From JAPLJU01 sp036725345 (lineage in GTDB: Bacteria > Desulfobacterota > Syntrophia > Syntrophales > UBA2192), in assembly GCA_036725345.1 (NCBI GenBank), contig DAIMEJ010000013.1:1-64000 (forward strand): a stretch of 64,000 bases of DNA, read 5' to 3'. Both the position numbers and the translations under genes were made by a program. Of this stretch, positions 7,913-16,788 are shown one piece after another. How positions within the stretch are numbered: the stretch's first letter is position 1; each line of letters starts with the position of its first letter. The notes beneath the pieces are model-generated. The model saw only the letters and a program-made list of their open reading frames with translations. It did not search any database and was not told the origin of the DNA.

Positions 7913-9241
7913 ATGAGCAAGGCTTTCAAAGGTTACGTCAAGAACAAGTATAGTCGGCCTGCTCCGCTGAAGGGTATCCGCGTCCTGGAGGTCTGCACGC
8001 TCCTCTTCGGGCCGGCGGGTCCTTCCTTTCTCGCCGAGATGGGAGCCGAGGTGATCAAGATCGAGCTTCCGCCCCTCGGGGATGTGACCCGTTCCCTGAA
8101 CCCCTTCGGCTGGCTCTACAAAGAGCAGGGGCCGATGTTCATGCACATCAACCCGTCAAAATACTACATGGCCCTCGATCTTCACAAGGAAGAGGCCCAG
8201 AAGATCTTCCACGAACTCGCGGCCAAATCCGACATCCTCGAGTTCAACATGAGGCCCGCGGTGGTCAAGCGCTGGAACATCGACTACGAAACCATCAAGA
8301 AGATCAACCCGGGGATCATCTACATCGAGAAAAACGGCTTCGGCCAGTGGGGACAGTACGCCGAAGAAGACCGGCCCTCGAACGACGGTGCGGCGCAGGC
8401 CCTCTCGGGCTACGCCTGGATTTCCAGTTTCCCGGGCCGTCCGCCCCTCAAGCAGAGCATCTGGATCTGCGACGTCTACGGAGCCATGATGGGCGAGGTC
8501 GCCGTTCTCGCGGCCCTGCACCACCGCAGGAAGACCGGGAAGGGACAGTACATCGAGATGTCCCAGACGGAGAACGTCATGCGGGCCATGGGGTGGGTCT
8601 GGCCCTACCAGCAGATGACTGGCAAGGGCGCGGAACCCGCGGGCAACCGCGATCTTTGCATCTGCCCGGCCGACACCTTCCTCACAAAGGATGATCGCTT
8701 CTGCGCTATCGCGGCACCGGCGCCGGATGAGTTCAAGGGCCTCTGCACGGCAATGGGGCAGCCGGCTCTCGCTGCCGACAAGCGTTTCAAGGATCACACC
8801 GTGAGGCTTCAGGACGCCAACGCCATGGCCCTTCTCAGGATCATCGCCGACTGGGCCAGGACGAAAACGGCCGCCGAGATTGAAAAGCTCGGTCTCAAAC
8901 ACGGCTTCGCCGCACAGCGTCTCCACAGCGGAAAGGACATGAACGAGGATCCTCATCGCCGCGAGCGCGAATCCGTCAAGATGATCGACGACCCGCTCTA
9001 CGGCTACTATCCTGATCACGAGTTCCCCGTCATGATGTCCAAGAGCCCCCCGAAGAACAATTGGACCGTGAGGCCCGTGGGGTTTGACAACGATTTCATT
9101 CTGGCGAAGATCCTCGGGAGGAGCGAAGCCCAGATCGCCCAGTGCTACGAAAAAGGGATCGTCGGAAAGTGGAAGGACATGCAGGGTCGGAGGCCGCCTC
9201 CTGACTGGGATAAAACATCCGGCGCTATCTTAAGGAGGTGA
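7913..9241 (+). CDS. Family III (CaiB/BaiF) CoA-transferase, subunit 1
   Basis: A 442-residue member of the formyl-CoA transferase/CaiB family, which moves CoA between carboxylates through an aspartyl-CoA thioester. Seen are LKGIRVLEV near the N-terminus, AEMGAEVIKIE, the catalytic segment NDGAAQALSGY (Asp in the position of the family's active-site Asp) and the region TGKGQYIEMSQTENVM. It starts with ATG after CTAAGGAGGG. Its last codons contain the ribosome site for the second transferase (stop TGA at 9239-9241), so the pair is translationally coupled. The arrangement resembles BbsE/BbsF, the two-subunit succinyl-CoA:benzylsuccinate CoA-transferase. The acid handled here is unknown. Confidence 0.88.
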   Translation: MSKAFKGYVKNKYSRPAPLKGIRVLEVCTLLFGPAGPSFLAEMGAEVIKIELPPLGDVTRSLNPFGWLYKEQGPMFMHINPSKYYMALDLHKEEAQKIFHELAAKSDILEFNMRPAVVKRWNIDYETIKKINPGIIYIEKNGFGQWGQYAEEDRPSNDGAAQALSGYAWISSFPGRPPLKQSIWICDVYGAMMGEVAVLAALHHRRKTGKGQYIEMSQTENVMRAMGWVWPYQQMTGKGAEPAGNRDLCICPADTFLTKDDRFCAIAAPAPDEFKGLCTAMGQPALAADKRFKDHTVRLQDANAMALLRIIADWARTKTAAEIEKLGLKHGFAAQRLHSGKDMNEDPHRRERESVKMIDDPLYGYYPDHEFPVMMSKSPPKNNWTVRPVGFDNDFILAKILGRSEAQIAQCYEKGIVGKWKDMQGRRPPPDWDKTSGAILRR

Positions 9242-9247
9242 TGAGCT

Positions 9248-10597
9248 ATGGCAGACTACAAGAGAGCAAAATGGGCGGAATGGGCGGATCACATCCGATC
9301 CCTGGATGATCCGACGAAGAACTATGAAAAACCGGAAGCGCTGGACGACCTCGTGGTTCTGGATGTCAGTTCCCGGAGCATGGCGGGCTGCTATTGCTCG
9401 TCGCTCCTGGCGGAGCTCGGGGCTGAGACGATTCGCGTAGAACCACCGGGGGGCGACTTTGTCAGGACCTACTCGCCCCACGGCATCATGAAGGACGGCA
9501 CCGGGCTTGCCTACCTGCAGGAAGGACGGAACAAGTATCACGTGACGCTCAACCTGGAGAAGAAGGAGGGTCGCGACATGCTGCTGGCCCTCGCGGGGCA
9601 GGCGGATGTCCTCATCGAGACCTACCCGACGGGGATGATGGAAAAGTGGAAGCTCGGCTATGAGGATCTAAGCGCTGCCAACCCGAGGCTGATTTATTGC
9701 TCCCTCACGGGCTTCGGCCAGTTCGGTCCGGAAAGCAAGAGACAGCAGTTCGATTACGACAATATCGGCCAGGCGCGGTCCGGCGTGCAGTACGGCACAG
9801 GCGAGGTCCTTCCGGAAGGAAAGACCTACAAGGATATGCCCTATGCCGTTCCCACAAAGGCGGGTCCCTGGATTGCCTGGTCCGTTTCCGGTACCTTCGG
9901 CGCCATGGGCATTCTGGCGGCCCTTCACTACCGGGAAGTGACGGGCGAGGGGCAGCACGTCGATGTCGCGACCCCGGAGGCTTACGAGAGGCTCCACGAC
10001 TACGCCCTCCACTGGTACTACGACCAGAAGGTGACGAATGAGCGTTTCGGCAGCCTGGATACAGCGCTGTGGCTTTACGGGTTCTTCCCGACGAAGGACG
10101 GCGGTGTCTTTTTAGGCGGGCTCCGTCTCGAGATGTGGAAGGCCTTCGTGGACATCATCGGGAAATACGACGAGTGGAAGGCCGAAGAATGGACGACCCT
10201 GGCGCCCTTCATGAAAAAGGACTGGCAGCTCAAGTACCAGGCCATGATCGATACGGAAACGTCGAAATACACGAGCGAGGAGCTGGCGCAGAAAGCCGTG
10301 GAGTACGCGAAGAGCGGCCGTCTTGCACCCATCACGACGGTTATTGCGCCCATCGTTTCGCCCTGGGACGCGATGCATGACAAGAACTGGATCGACCGGG
10401 GGATGTTCACGGTGGTGAAAGACCCCGTTTACGGGGATGTCGTCTGCGCCCAGGCACAGTGGAAGGCGACGGAAACACCGCCTAGGACGAAGTGGATCTG
10501 CCGTCCCGTCGGGTACGACAACGGCCATGTCTACCTGAAGTACTTCGGCTACGGTCCCAAGAAGCTCAAGGAGCTTGAGAAGAAGAAGATCATTTAA
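9248..10597 (+). CDS. Family III (CaiB/BaiF) CoA-transferase, subunit 2
   Basis: A 449-residue partner of the preceding gene, starting 6 bp after it. It has AELGAETIRVEPPGGD, LLALAGQADVLIETYPTG and GFGQFG. The active-site region FDYDNIGQARSG keeps an Asp at the catalytic position, and TGEGQHVDVATPEA follows. Both subunits therefore retain the aspartate, which leaves open whether one or both are active. Compared with single-gene CaiB transferases, an extra ~30 residues precede the DDLVVLDVSSRSMAG strand. A hairpin terminator at 10637-10667 closes the two-gene unit. The substrate is not known. A dicarboxylic or aromatic acid with succinyl-CoA as donor is an inference from the BbsEF-like pairing. 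Confidence 0.87.
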   Translation: MADYKRAKWAEWADHIRSLDDPTKNYEKPEALDDLVVLDVSSRSMAGCYCSSLLAELGAETIRVEPPGGDFVRTYSPHGIMKDGTGLAYLQEGRNKYHVTLNLEKKEGRDMLLALAGQADVLIETYPTGMMEKWKLGYEDLSAANPRLIYCSLTGFGQFGPESKRQQFDYDNIGQARSGVQYGTGEVLPEGKTYKDMPYAVPTKAGPWIAWSVSGTFGAMGILAALHYREVTGEGQHVDVATPEAYERLHDYALHWYYDQKVTNERFGSLDTALWLYGFFPTKDGGVFLGGLRLEMWKAFVDIIGKYDEWKAEEWTTLAPFMKKDWQLKYQAMIDTETSKYTSEELAQKAVEYAKSGRLAPITTVIAPIVSPWDAMHDKNWIDRGMFTVVKDPVYGDVVCAQAQWKATETPPRTKWICRPVGYDNGHVYLKYFGYGPKKLKELEKKKII

Positions 10598-11030
10598 CCA
10601 TCGGGTTCTGAGTTGACACATCGGTCCGGGATGACAGCCGGGGAGGGGCGAAACGACCCTTCCCGGCTTGCCCGATTGTTTTGCGCACCTGGGGCAACGA
10701 TCACGAAATTCATTTAATATTAATTATTTGCAATCATATTATCCGTCGTGATTTCAAGCATAAGTTACACCAGGAACAAGCAGCCTTTTGACGCGATACC
10801 TTTAGCCTGACACTTTGTGTCACAAGCGATACAAACGAAATAGACGAGAACAATTCAAAGCTCGAAACTTTTAACTCAAAATTGCCGAAGGTTTTACCCT
10901 TAGCCATAAGTCATAAGCCATAAGCCATAAGCCATAAGCCTTTAGCCTGGCCTTTCATGCCATAGACTTAGACAGACGAAAAAAACGAAATAAACGAAAA
11001 GAACGAAACAACAAAATAGAGGAGGAAAGT
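10598..11030. repeat. Composite repeat spacer: TCAAAATTGCCGA phrase, ATAAGCC array, 10-bp AGAC/ACGAA tract
   Basis: After the terminator this 433-bp gap is built of low-complexity phrases. One is a CAAAATTGCCGA phrase (10877-10888) that occurs again exactly at 16744-16755. Another is about six copies of ATAAGCC with variants (10899-10948). The third is a GACTTAGACAGACGAAAAAAACG tract with ~10-bp spacing (10962-11020) that runs directly into the ribosome site GGAGGAAAG. A TTTAGCCTGACACTTTG phrase near 10800 recurs in similar form near 17745. No gene was found. Confidence 0.6.
10637..10667 (+). terminator. Hairpin terminator after CoA-transferase pair
   Basis: An 11-bp stem (GCCGGGGAGGG pairing with CCCTTCCCGGC, including one G-T pair) encloses a 9-base loop. 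A T-rich stretch (TTGCCCGATTGTTTT) follows, 40 bp after the transferase stop. Confidence 0.65.
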
Positions 11031-11888
11031 ATGGAGATCAAAAAGATATGCGTATTGGGTGCGGGATTGATGGGAAACGGCATCACGCAGGTGTGCGCTC
11101 AGGCCGGTTACCAGGTGGCGATGAGAGACATCGAACAGAGATTTATTGACGGTGGTTTCAACAACATCAAGAAAAACCTGGCCCGCGAAGTTGAGAAGGG
11201 CAAGAGGACCCAGGCCGACATGGACGCCGTCCTGGGCCGGATCAAGCCCACGCTCGATCTCAAGGCCGCAGCCGCCGACGCCGACCTGGTCGTCGAGGTT
11301 GTCATCGAGGTGATGGATGTGAAAAAGAAAGTCTACGCGGAGCTGGAGCAGATCTGCAAGCCCGAATGCTACTTCTTCACGAACACCTCGGGCCTCAGCA
11401 TCACCGAGCTTGCCGCGGTGACCAAGCGCCCCCAGAAATTCATCGGCACGCACTTCTTCAACCCCGTCCCCGTCATGCGTCTCCTGGAGATCATCAAGGG
11501 CTACGAGACTTCCGAGGAGACATTAAAGGTGGCCATGGAGTGGGGGAAGAAAATCGGCAAGGAAGTCATCGTGGTGACCGAGGCCCCGGCATTCTGTGTA
11601 AACAGGATTCTCGTTCCGATGCTGAATGAGGCTTTTTTTGTACTCGGTGAGGGGCTGGCAACGGCCGAAGACATCGACAAGGGCATGGTCCTGGGCTGCA
11701 ACCACCCCATCGGGCCGCTGGCGCTGTCGGATCTCGTCGGCAATGAGACACTCCTTCGAGTCCAGGAAGGCCTCCACAAGGAACTGGGCGACAAGTACAG
11801 GCCCGCGCCGCTTCTCGTAAAGCTCGTGAGAGCCGGCCGCTACGGCCGCAAGACCGGCAAGGGTGTTTACGATTACACGAAAAAATAG
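11031..11888 (+). CDS. 3-hydroxyacyl-CoA dehydrogenase (HBDH type)
   Basis: A 285-residue NAD-dependent short-chain 3-hydroxyacyl/3-hydroxybutyryl-CoA dehydrogenase. The Rossmann glycine motif is LGAGLMGNGI at the N-terminus and the catalytic region GTHFFNPVPVMRLLEI holds the active-site His. The C-terminal dimerisation domain has NRILVPMLNEAF, GCNHPIGPLALSDL and GRKTGKGVYDY. Length and motif order match bacterial Hbd. It oxidises L-3-hydroxyacyl-CoA to 3-oxoacyl-CoA, the step before the thiolase encoded 125 bp downstream. A second HBDH lies at 51394-52275, which suggests two beta-oxidation modules with different substrates. Confidence 0.93.
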   Translation: MEIKKICVLGAGLMGNGITQVCAQAGYQVAMRDIEQRFIDGGFNNIKKNLAREVEKGKRTQADMDAVLGRIKPTLDLKAAAADADLVVEVVIEVMDVKKKVYAELEQICKPECYFFTNTSGLSITELAAVTKRPQKFIGTHFFNPVPVMRLLEIIKGYETSEETLKVAMEWGKKIGKEVIVVTEAPAFCVNRILVPMLNEAFFVLGEGLATAEDIDKGMVLGCNHPIGPLALSDLVGNETLLRVQEGLHKELGDKYRPAPLLVKLVRAGRYGRKTGKGVYDYTKK

Positions 11889-12013
11889 GGTATCGGTTAA
11901 AGGGTACCGGGTATAGGCTGAAAACCTCTTCCTGACTCTCTTCCCCTGGACCCTTGACCCTGTCCCCTGAACCCTGCGAAGCGCCCGGCGCTTTGCGCCA
12001 TGGAGGAAGAACT
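11889..12013. repeat. Short GGGTATCGG and CCCTG-type repeat spacer
   Basis: The 125-bp gap between the dehydrogenase and the thiolase holds two repeat phrases. One is GGGTATCGGTTAAAGGGTACC (11888-11920), related to the phrases at 16645-16678 and 19597-19622. The other is an imperfect array of CCCTG(G/A)ACCCTTGACCCTG (about 11944-11978) with 8-9-bp steps. The ribosome site GGAGGAAGA follows. Confidence 0.5.
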
Positions 12014-13264
12014 ATGAAAGAAGTTGTTATCGTTTCTGCCTGCCGGACGGCCATCGGGTCCTTCGGGGGCTCTCTTAAAGACCTGCATGTTTACAAAATC
12101 GGAAGCGCGGCTATGAAAGAAGCCATCAAGCGGGCCGGAATATCGCCCGAACTGATCAATGATGTCCGCTTCGGCTGCTGCCTCGAGCCCTACAATGCGC
12201 TCAATATTGCCCGTGTGGCCGCCATCGACGCCGGCGTCCCGATTACGTCCACCGCCGTCACGATCAACCGTGTCTGCATCTCCGGAATGGAAGCCGTCAT
12301 CTCCGGGATGGCCATGATCCAGGCGGGTCTCGTGGATATCATTCTCGCTGGCGGCATGGAGCACATGTCCGGTGTCGCCTACGCGGTGCCCACGGCTCGC
12401 TGGGGCTGCAGGCTCCAGAACCAGAGCTTCGATGACATGATGATCGAGGCTCTCTACTGCGGGTCCCGTCTGCAGCCGGGTCTGGAAAAAGGACCCGCGA
12501 AGGAAGGGCCCATTGTGGACATGTTCAGGGGGAAGCCCTATATCATGGGCCACACGACGGAACTCATCGCGCAGATACACAACATCAGCCGTCAGGAGAT
12601 GGACGAGGTGGCGCTGAGAAGCCACAACAACGCCGAACGGGCGACGAAGGAAGGTGATTTCAAGGCGGAGATCGTCCCGATCGAGATTCCCCAGAAGAAG
12701 GGGAAACCCCCGATCGTCTTTGACAAAGACGAGCACTTCATCCCCGGCCTCACCATGGAAAGACTCGCTGCGCTTCCGCCGGCCTTCATCCCGAAGGTCG
12801 GGAAGGTCACGGCCGGGAATTCCTCGGGGATCAACGACGGTGCGGCGGCCATGATCATCATGTCGGCCGAGAAGGCAAAGGAACTGGGTCTGAAGCCCAT
12901 TGCCAGGTTCCGGGCCGTCGGTTACGGCGGCGTCCACCCGTCGGTAATGGGCCTGGGGCCGACTCCGGCTGTAAAAGATCTTTTAAAACGATCGGGATTC
13001 AAGCTTTCGGACTTCGAGCTCATAGAAGTGAACGAAGCCTTCGCGGGCCAGTACATCGGTGTCGAGAAGGAGCTGGGTCTCAACCGCGAGATCACCAATG
13101 TGAACGGTTCGGGCTGCGGTCTGGGTCACCCCGTCGGTGCAACGGGTTGCCGGATCATGGTGACACTGATCAACGCCATGAAGAAACGCGGTAAGAAGCT
13201 CGGGCTCGCGACCCTATGCGGCGGCGGTGGCGTGTCCATGGCGACGGCCCTCGAAATAATCTAA
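12014..13264 (+). CDS. Acetyl-CoA C-acyltransferase (thiolase)
   Basis: A 416-residue thiolase, slightly longer than the usual ~392 residues. The acyl-accepting Cys is in NRVCISGMEA (normally N.VCASG), the NEAFA motif is intact, the catalytic His is in GCGLGHPVGATG, and the second Cys is in TLCGGGG. The start is the ATG after GGAGGAAGAACT; an in-frame codon 60 bp upstream has no ribosome site. It cleaves 3-oxoacyl-CoA with CoA. The substitution of CGLGHP for the common AIALGHP, and the extra length around residues 130-170, separate it from ordinary acetoacetyl-CoA thiolases. A special chain such as 3-oxopimelyl-CoA is possible but not shown. Confidence 0.9.
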   Translation: MKEVVIVSACRTAIGSFGGSLKDLHVYKIGSAAMKEAIKRAGISPELINDVRFGCCLEPYNALNIARVAAIDAGVPITSTAVTINRVCISGMEAVISGMAMIQAGLVDIILAGGMEHMSGVAYAVPTARWGCRLQNQSFDDMMIEALYCGSRLQPGLEKGPAKEGPIVDMFRGKPYIMGHTTELIAQIHNISRQEMDEVALRSHNNAERATKEGDFKAEIVPIEIPQKKGKPPIVFDKDEHFIPGLTMERLAALPPAFIPKVGKVTAGNSSGINDGAAAMIIMSAEKAKELGLKPIARFRAVGYGGVHPSVMGLGPTPAVKDLLKRSGFKLSDFELIEVNEAFAGQYIGVEKELGLNREITNVNGSGCGLGHPVGATGCRIMVTLINAMKKRGKKLGLATLCGGGGVSMATALEII

Positions 13265-13371
13265 GCCGATAAGCAATGGAGGGTAATCACTGGCAGGGCA
13301 ATGCGTTGCTCTGAAATAACATGCGGGAGGGGATGCATTGTCCTGCCACAACAAAACAGGGGGGATACGAT

Positions 13372-15030
13372 ATGTCAGTGAGCTGGAAAACTCTGAACGA
13401 TGCGGAAAAAGTAAAGTTCAATGCGTTAACGCCCGAAAACATCGAGTTCCTGCTGACGCGTTACAACAAGGTCAACCGGTGGGTCATCGCCGACATGATC
13501 CGGAGGAGCGCCTATCATTACCCCGACAAGAAGGCCCTCATTTTCCAGGACAAGACCCTCACGTACACGCAGCTGGAGCAGGAGTGCAACCGCACGGCCA
13601 ATGCCCTCCTGGACCTCGGGATCAAGAAGTACGACCGTGTGGCCATCCTGGCGCACAACACGATCCACCACGTCCTGACCTGGCTCGGCTGCTGCAAGGC
13701 CGGCGCGGTCTACCTCGCCGTCAACTACCTGCTCCGGGGTCCGGATATCGCGTACTGCATCAATCACTCCGAAAGCAAGGTCTTCATCGTGGAGGACTCG
13801 CTCTACGACCTGGTGAAGGATGTTCTCAAGGACATGCCGACGGTCAAGACCCTCATCTGGTCCAACCAGGGGGCGGGGAAACCGGCCGTCGACAACCGCT
13901 TCAAGGATTTCGACGCCTGGATCAAGGCCTATCCCGACACGGAGCCCGACACGGTCCTCCGCATTGAGGACCCCGTCCAGATGACCTACACGAGCGGGAC
14001 GGAGTCGCTCCCCAAGGGGGTCATCATCAACAACCAGGCGCTGATGGCCCAGTACATGGGGGCCATCATCGACGGGGGTTACAGCGACGACGATGTCCAG
14101 GTCAACGCCCTTCCCATCTATCACTGCGCCCAGCGCGACGTCTTCCTGAACCCGCTGTTCTGGCTGGGGGGCACGAACATCCTCATCGCGCCCGACCTGG
14201 GCCAGATCCTCAAAAGCATCGAGCAGTACAAGGCCACCATGTTCTTCGCCCCGCCCACGGTCTGGATCGGCTTGCTGCGGCACCCCGACTTCGACAAGCG
14301 CGACATCAAGAGCCTGAAGAAGTGCTACTACGGCGCCTCGATCATGCCCGTCGAGATCCTGAAGGAAATGCTGCAGAGGCTTCCCGGGGCGGGGATCTGG
14401 AACTACTACGGCCAGACGGAACTGGCGCCCTACCACACCGTTCTGAAGGCGAAGGACGCTATGAAAAAGCTCGGCTCGGCCGGCATGGGCGGGCTCAACA
14501 TGGAGACGAGGCTCGAGGATGACAACTATGTCCCCATCGCAAAGCCCGGCATCCCGGGGGAGATCTGCGCGAAGGGTCCTCACGCCATGATGCTCTACTT
14601 CAAGGATCCGGAAAAGACGGAGCTCGCCATGAAGGGCGGCTGGTTCCATTCCGGTGACATCGGCATCATGGACGACGACCGATACATCGAAGTCGCCGAC
14701 CGCAAGAAGGACATGGTGAAAACGGGGGGCGAGAACGTGGCCACCCGGGAGGTCGAGGAGGCGATCTACAAGGACAGCAGGGTGCAGGAGGTCGCCGTCA
14801 TCGGCGTCCCCCATCCCAAGTGGGTCGAGGCGGTGACGGCCGTCATCGTCCCGAAGAAAGACATGAAAATCACCGCGGAAGAGATCATGGAGCACTGCCG
14901 CAAGGAACTGGCGGCTTTCAAGGTTCCCAAGGGGGTCGTTTTCGTAAACGCCCTCCCAAAAACGCCGACGGGAAAGATCCTGAAGCGCGACATGAGGGTG
15001 ACCTACAAGAGCATGTTCGAGAAAGGCTGA
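13372..15030 (+). CDS. AMP-forming acyl-CoA ligase 1
   Basis: ANL-superfamily ligase of 552 residues, which activates a carboxylic acid with ATP and CoA. The phosphate-binding motif is YTSGTESLPKG, with Glu-Ser in place of the usual Thr-Gly. NYYGQTE is the adenine-binding motif, HSGDIGIMDDD the hinge-side Asp motif, and TPTGKILKRD contains the acyl-adenylate lysine. The ATG at 13372 with GGGGGATACGAT in front is preferred over an in-frame codon at 13321. The gene follows the thiolase by 107 bp. The same SGTE variant occurs in the ligase at 48363, so the two may be specialised paralogues. Medium-chain or alicyclic acids are plausible substrates. Confidence 0.9.
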   Translation: MSVSWKTLNDAEKVKFNALTPENIEFLLTRYNKVNRWVIADMIRRSAYHYPDKKALIFQDKTLTYTQLEQECNRTANALLDLGIKKYDRVAILAHNTIHHVLTWLGCCKAGAVYLAVNYLLRGPDIAYCINHSESKVFIVEDSLYDLVKDVLKDMPTVKTLIWSNQGAGKPAVDNRFKDFDAWIKAYPDTEPDTVLRIEDPVQMTYTSGTESLPKGVIINNQALMAQYMGAIIDGGYSDDDVQVNALPIYHCAQRDVFLNPLFWLGGTNILIAPDLGQILKSIEQYKATMFFAPPTVWIGLLRHPDFDKRDIKSLKKCYYGASIMPVEILKEMLQRLPGAGIWNYYGQTELAPYHTVLKAKDAMKKLGSAGMGGLNMETRLEDDNYVPIAKPGIPGEICAKGPHAMMLYFKDPEKTELAMKGGWFHSGDIGIMDDDRYIEVADRKKDMVKTGGENVATREVEEAIYKDSRVQEVAVIGVPHPKWVEAVTAVIVPKKDMKITAEEIMEHCRKELAAFKVPKGVVFVNALPKTPTGKILKRDMRVTYKSMFEKG

Positions 15031-15155
15031 TGGCCCTCTGGGCGGGTGCGGGCTTAGGCCCAACGGCCCGCGAAGTCGCTAAAAGAGCCGGAACGGCTTT
15101 CCCCCGCTCCCCGTAACGTGGACGGGGGAAGGCCCGTTTCCCGGGAGATCCGACG

Positions 15156-16601
15156 ATGGTCGATGTTCTTCTTGTCAATCCGCGCTTCAACGGCCGGTCG
15201 GAACTCCCCCCGCTGGGGCTCCTGGCCCTCGCTTCCGTTCTTTTAAAAGAGGATATCGGTATCGAGGTCATCGATCTCGATCTGGGCACTGCCGATGCGG
15301 CAGAGCGTGTTCTTTCTGAGAGCTTGACCCGTAAACCGAGGGTCCTGGGCGTTTCCGCCATGACGGACAGTTTTCAGTCTGCCCTGGAAATCTGCCGGAG
15401 GGCGAAGGCGGCAGATCCCGCCGTTTTGACCGTCATGGGCGGGGTCCACGCCACGGTTTTACACGACACCCTGCTGAGGGATCATGACGTCATAGACGCC
15501 GTCGTGCGGGGCGAAGGGGAGATCGCTTTTCCGGAACTTGTCAAAAGATTTCTCGGCGGACGTGATTTGGGCGGGATAGAAGGCGTCACGTTCCGCCGGG
15601 AGGGTGTAATCGTCTGCGGAAAGGATCGCGATCTCATCCGGGATCTGGACGCCCTGCCGGTTCCCGCTCACCATCTCGTTGAAAATGGGTCTTACACGAC
15701 GAGGAATATCTCGTCTAGCAGGGGCTGCGCCCGCCAATGCGCTTTCTGTTCCATCCGAGCCCTCTACCGGTCGCGGGTCAGGGCGAGGGGCGTGGAGAGC
15801 GTTGTCTCCGAGATAGAAACCCTCATCGGACTCGGCGCGAAAAGGATCCTCTTCACCGACGACAACTTCACCTTCAGCCTGCCCCGCGTGAGGGATATCT
15901 GCAACGGGATTCTGGAGGGCGGCTTCCACAAGGAGGTCGAGTTTTTCGCTGAGGGGAGAGTCGATGATATCTGCCGGAACCCCATCATAGCGGGCGTTAT
16001 GAGTAATGCGGGGTTCCGGGGTCTTTATGTCGGCGCCGAGTCGGGATCGGAGGAAATCCTGCGGTACTATCGCAAGGACATCTCGCCTGATGACTTGCTG
16101 AGGGCCGTTTCCATGTGCGTGGAGCAGAACCTGACCCCCGTTGTGAATTTTATCCTCTATGGTCCCATGGACACGGCGGACACCATCCGGCAGACCGCCG
16201 CCCTTGCGAGAAAGGTCTTCGAAATGGGTGCCGAGATTGCCTACGCGGAGGCAATCATCCCGTATGTCGGGACGCCGCTCCAGGAGTGGCTCGAGCGGGA
16301 CGGCAAATTCCGCCGCGCCGGGGACGTCTATTATTTTGACTCCTACCGGGGGATGAATATCGACTCGGTGCTTCGTCTCACGTCGCTCTCGAGAAGACTC
16401 GCCCGATTCGTCTACAGGGGCGATCCGCTCTTCGGGATGAGGCGGGTGTATTATGAGATGGGCTTTTTAGGGGAGCTCTTGGAGCGTCTTTTCCCGCCCG
16501 CATTTGAGGATGTGCTGCAGAAACTGCGGGGGGAGGGTATTCATAGCGATGAGGCCGAGGAACTGCGGGTTGAAGTGATGAGGGTAGTTGGCGGTTCGTG
16601 A
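15156..16601 (+). CDS. B12-binding-domain radical SAM protein
   Basis: A 481-residue protein with an N-terminal cobalamin-binding-like domain (DVLLVNPRFNG, then GVSAMTDSF and VMGGVHATV) followed by a radical SAM core. The [4Fe-4S] motif is SRGCARQCAFCSIR (CxxxCxxC), with LFTDDNFTF, VGAESGSEEIL and NFILYGP as later strands. The family makes methylations, ring closures and other radical reactions; no specific reaction can be read. The B12 domain lacks an obvious DxHxxG motif, so any cobalamin may be bound without a lower His ligand. It sits alone among acyl-CoA genes. Confidence 0.85.
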   Translation: MVDVLLVNPRFNGRSELPPLGLLALASVLLKEDIGIEVIDLDLGTADAAERVLSESLTRKPRVLGVSAMTDSFQSALEICRRAKAADPAVLTVMGGVHATVLHDTLLRDHDVIDAVVRGEGEIAFPELVKRFLGGRDLGGIEGVTFRREGVIVCGKDRDLIRDLDALPVPAHHLVENGSYTTRNISSSRGCARQCAFCSIRALYRSRVRARGVESVVSEIETLIGLGAKRILFTDDNFTFSLPRVRDICNGILEGGFHKEVEFFAEGRVDDICRNPIIAGVMSNAGFRGLYVGAESGSEEILRYYRKDISPDDLLRAVSMCVEQNLTPVVNFILYGPMDTADTIRQTAALARKVFEMGAEIAYAEAIIPYVGTPLQEWLERDGKFRRAGDVYYFDSYRGMNIDSVLRLTSLSRRLARFVYRGDPLFGMRRVYYEMGFLGELLERLFPPAFEDVLQKLRGEGIHSDEAEELRVEVMRVVGGS

Positions 16602-16788
16602 TTGGCAGGCGCTAAAGGGTCTATATCTCTGGCCCCCCGGGCCGTAAATCGGGTATCGGGTAACGGGTCTAGGGTGATAAAAAAACAGTAATAAGCGACA
16701 AGAGAGTTAATGTTTCGTTAGAAAGATAAATTCATTCAAAATTCAAAATTGCCGATGGCACTTCTCGCCATTGGCCATCGGGGTTTTC
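16602..16788. repeat. Composite repeat spacer with hairpin
   Basis: The gap holds AAATCGGGTATCGGGTAACGG-type repeats (16645-16678), then ATTCAAAATTCAAAATTGCCGA (16738-16755), whose last 12 bases match 10877-10888 exactly. A CCGATGG/CCATCGG inverted repeat (16753-16781) follows. The hydrolase start is directly after it. Confidence 0.5.

Noticed and set aside
13426..15063. 545-codon open frame on the minus strand opposite a ligase
   Set aside because: It mirrors the ligase codon for codon, has Asp/His/Val-rich composition typical of the antisense of GC-rich genes, and shows no domain. Similar antisense frames opposite many other genes here were dropped for the same reason.
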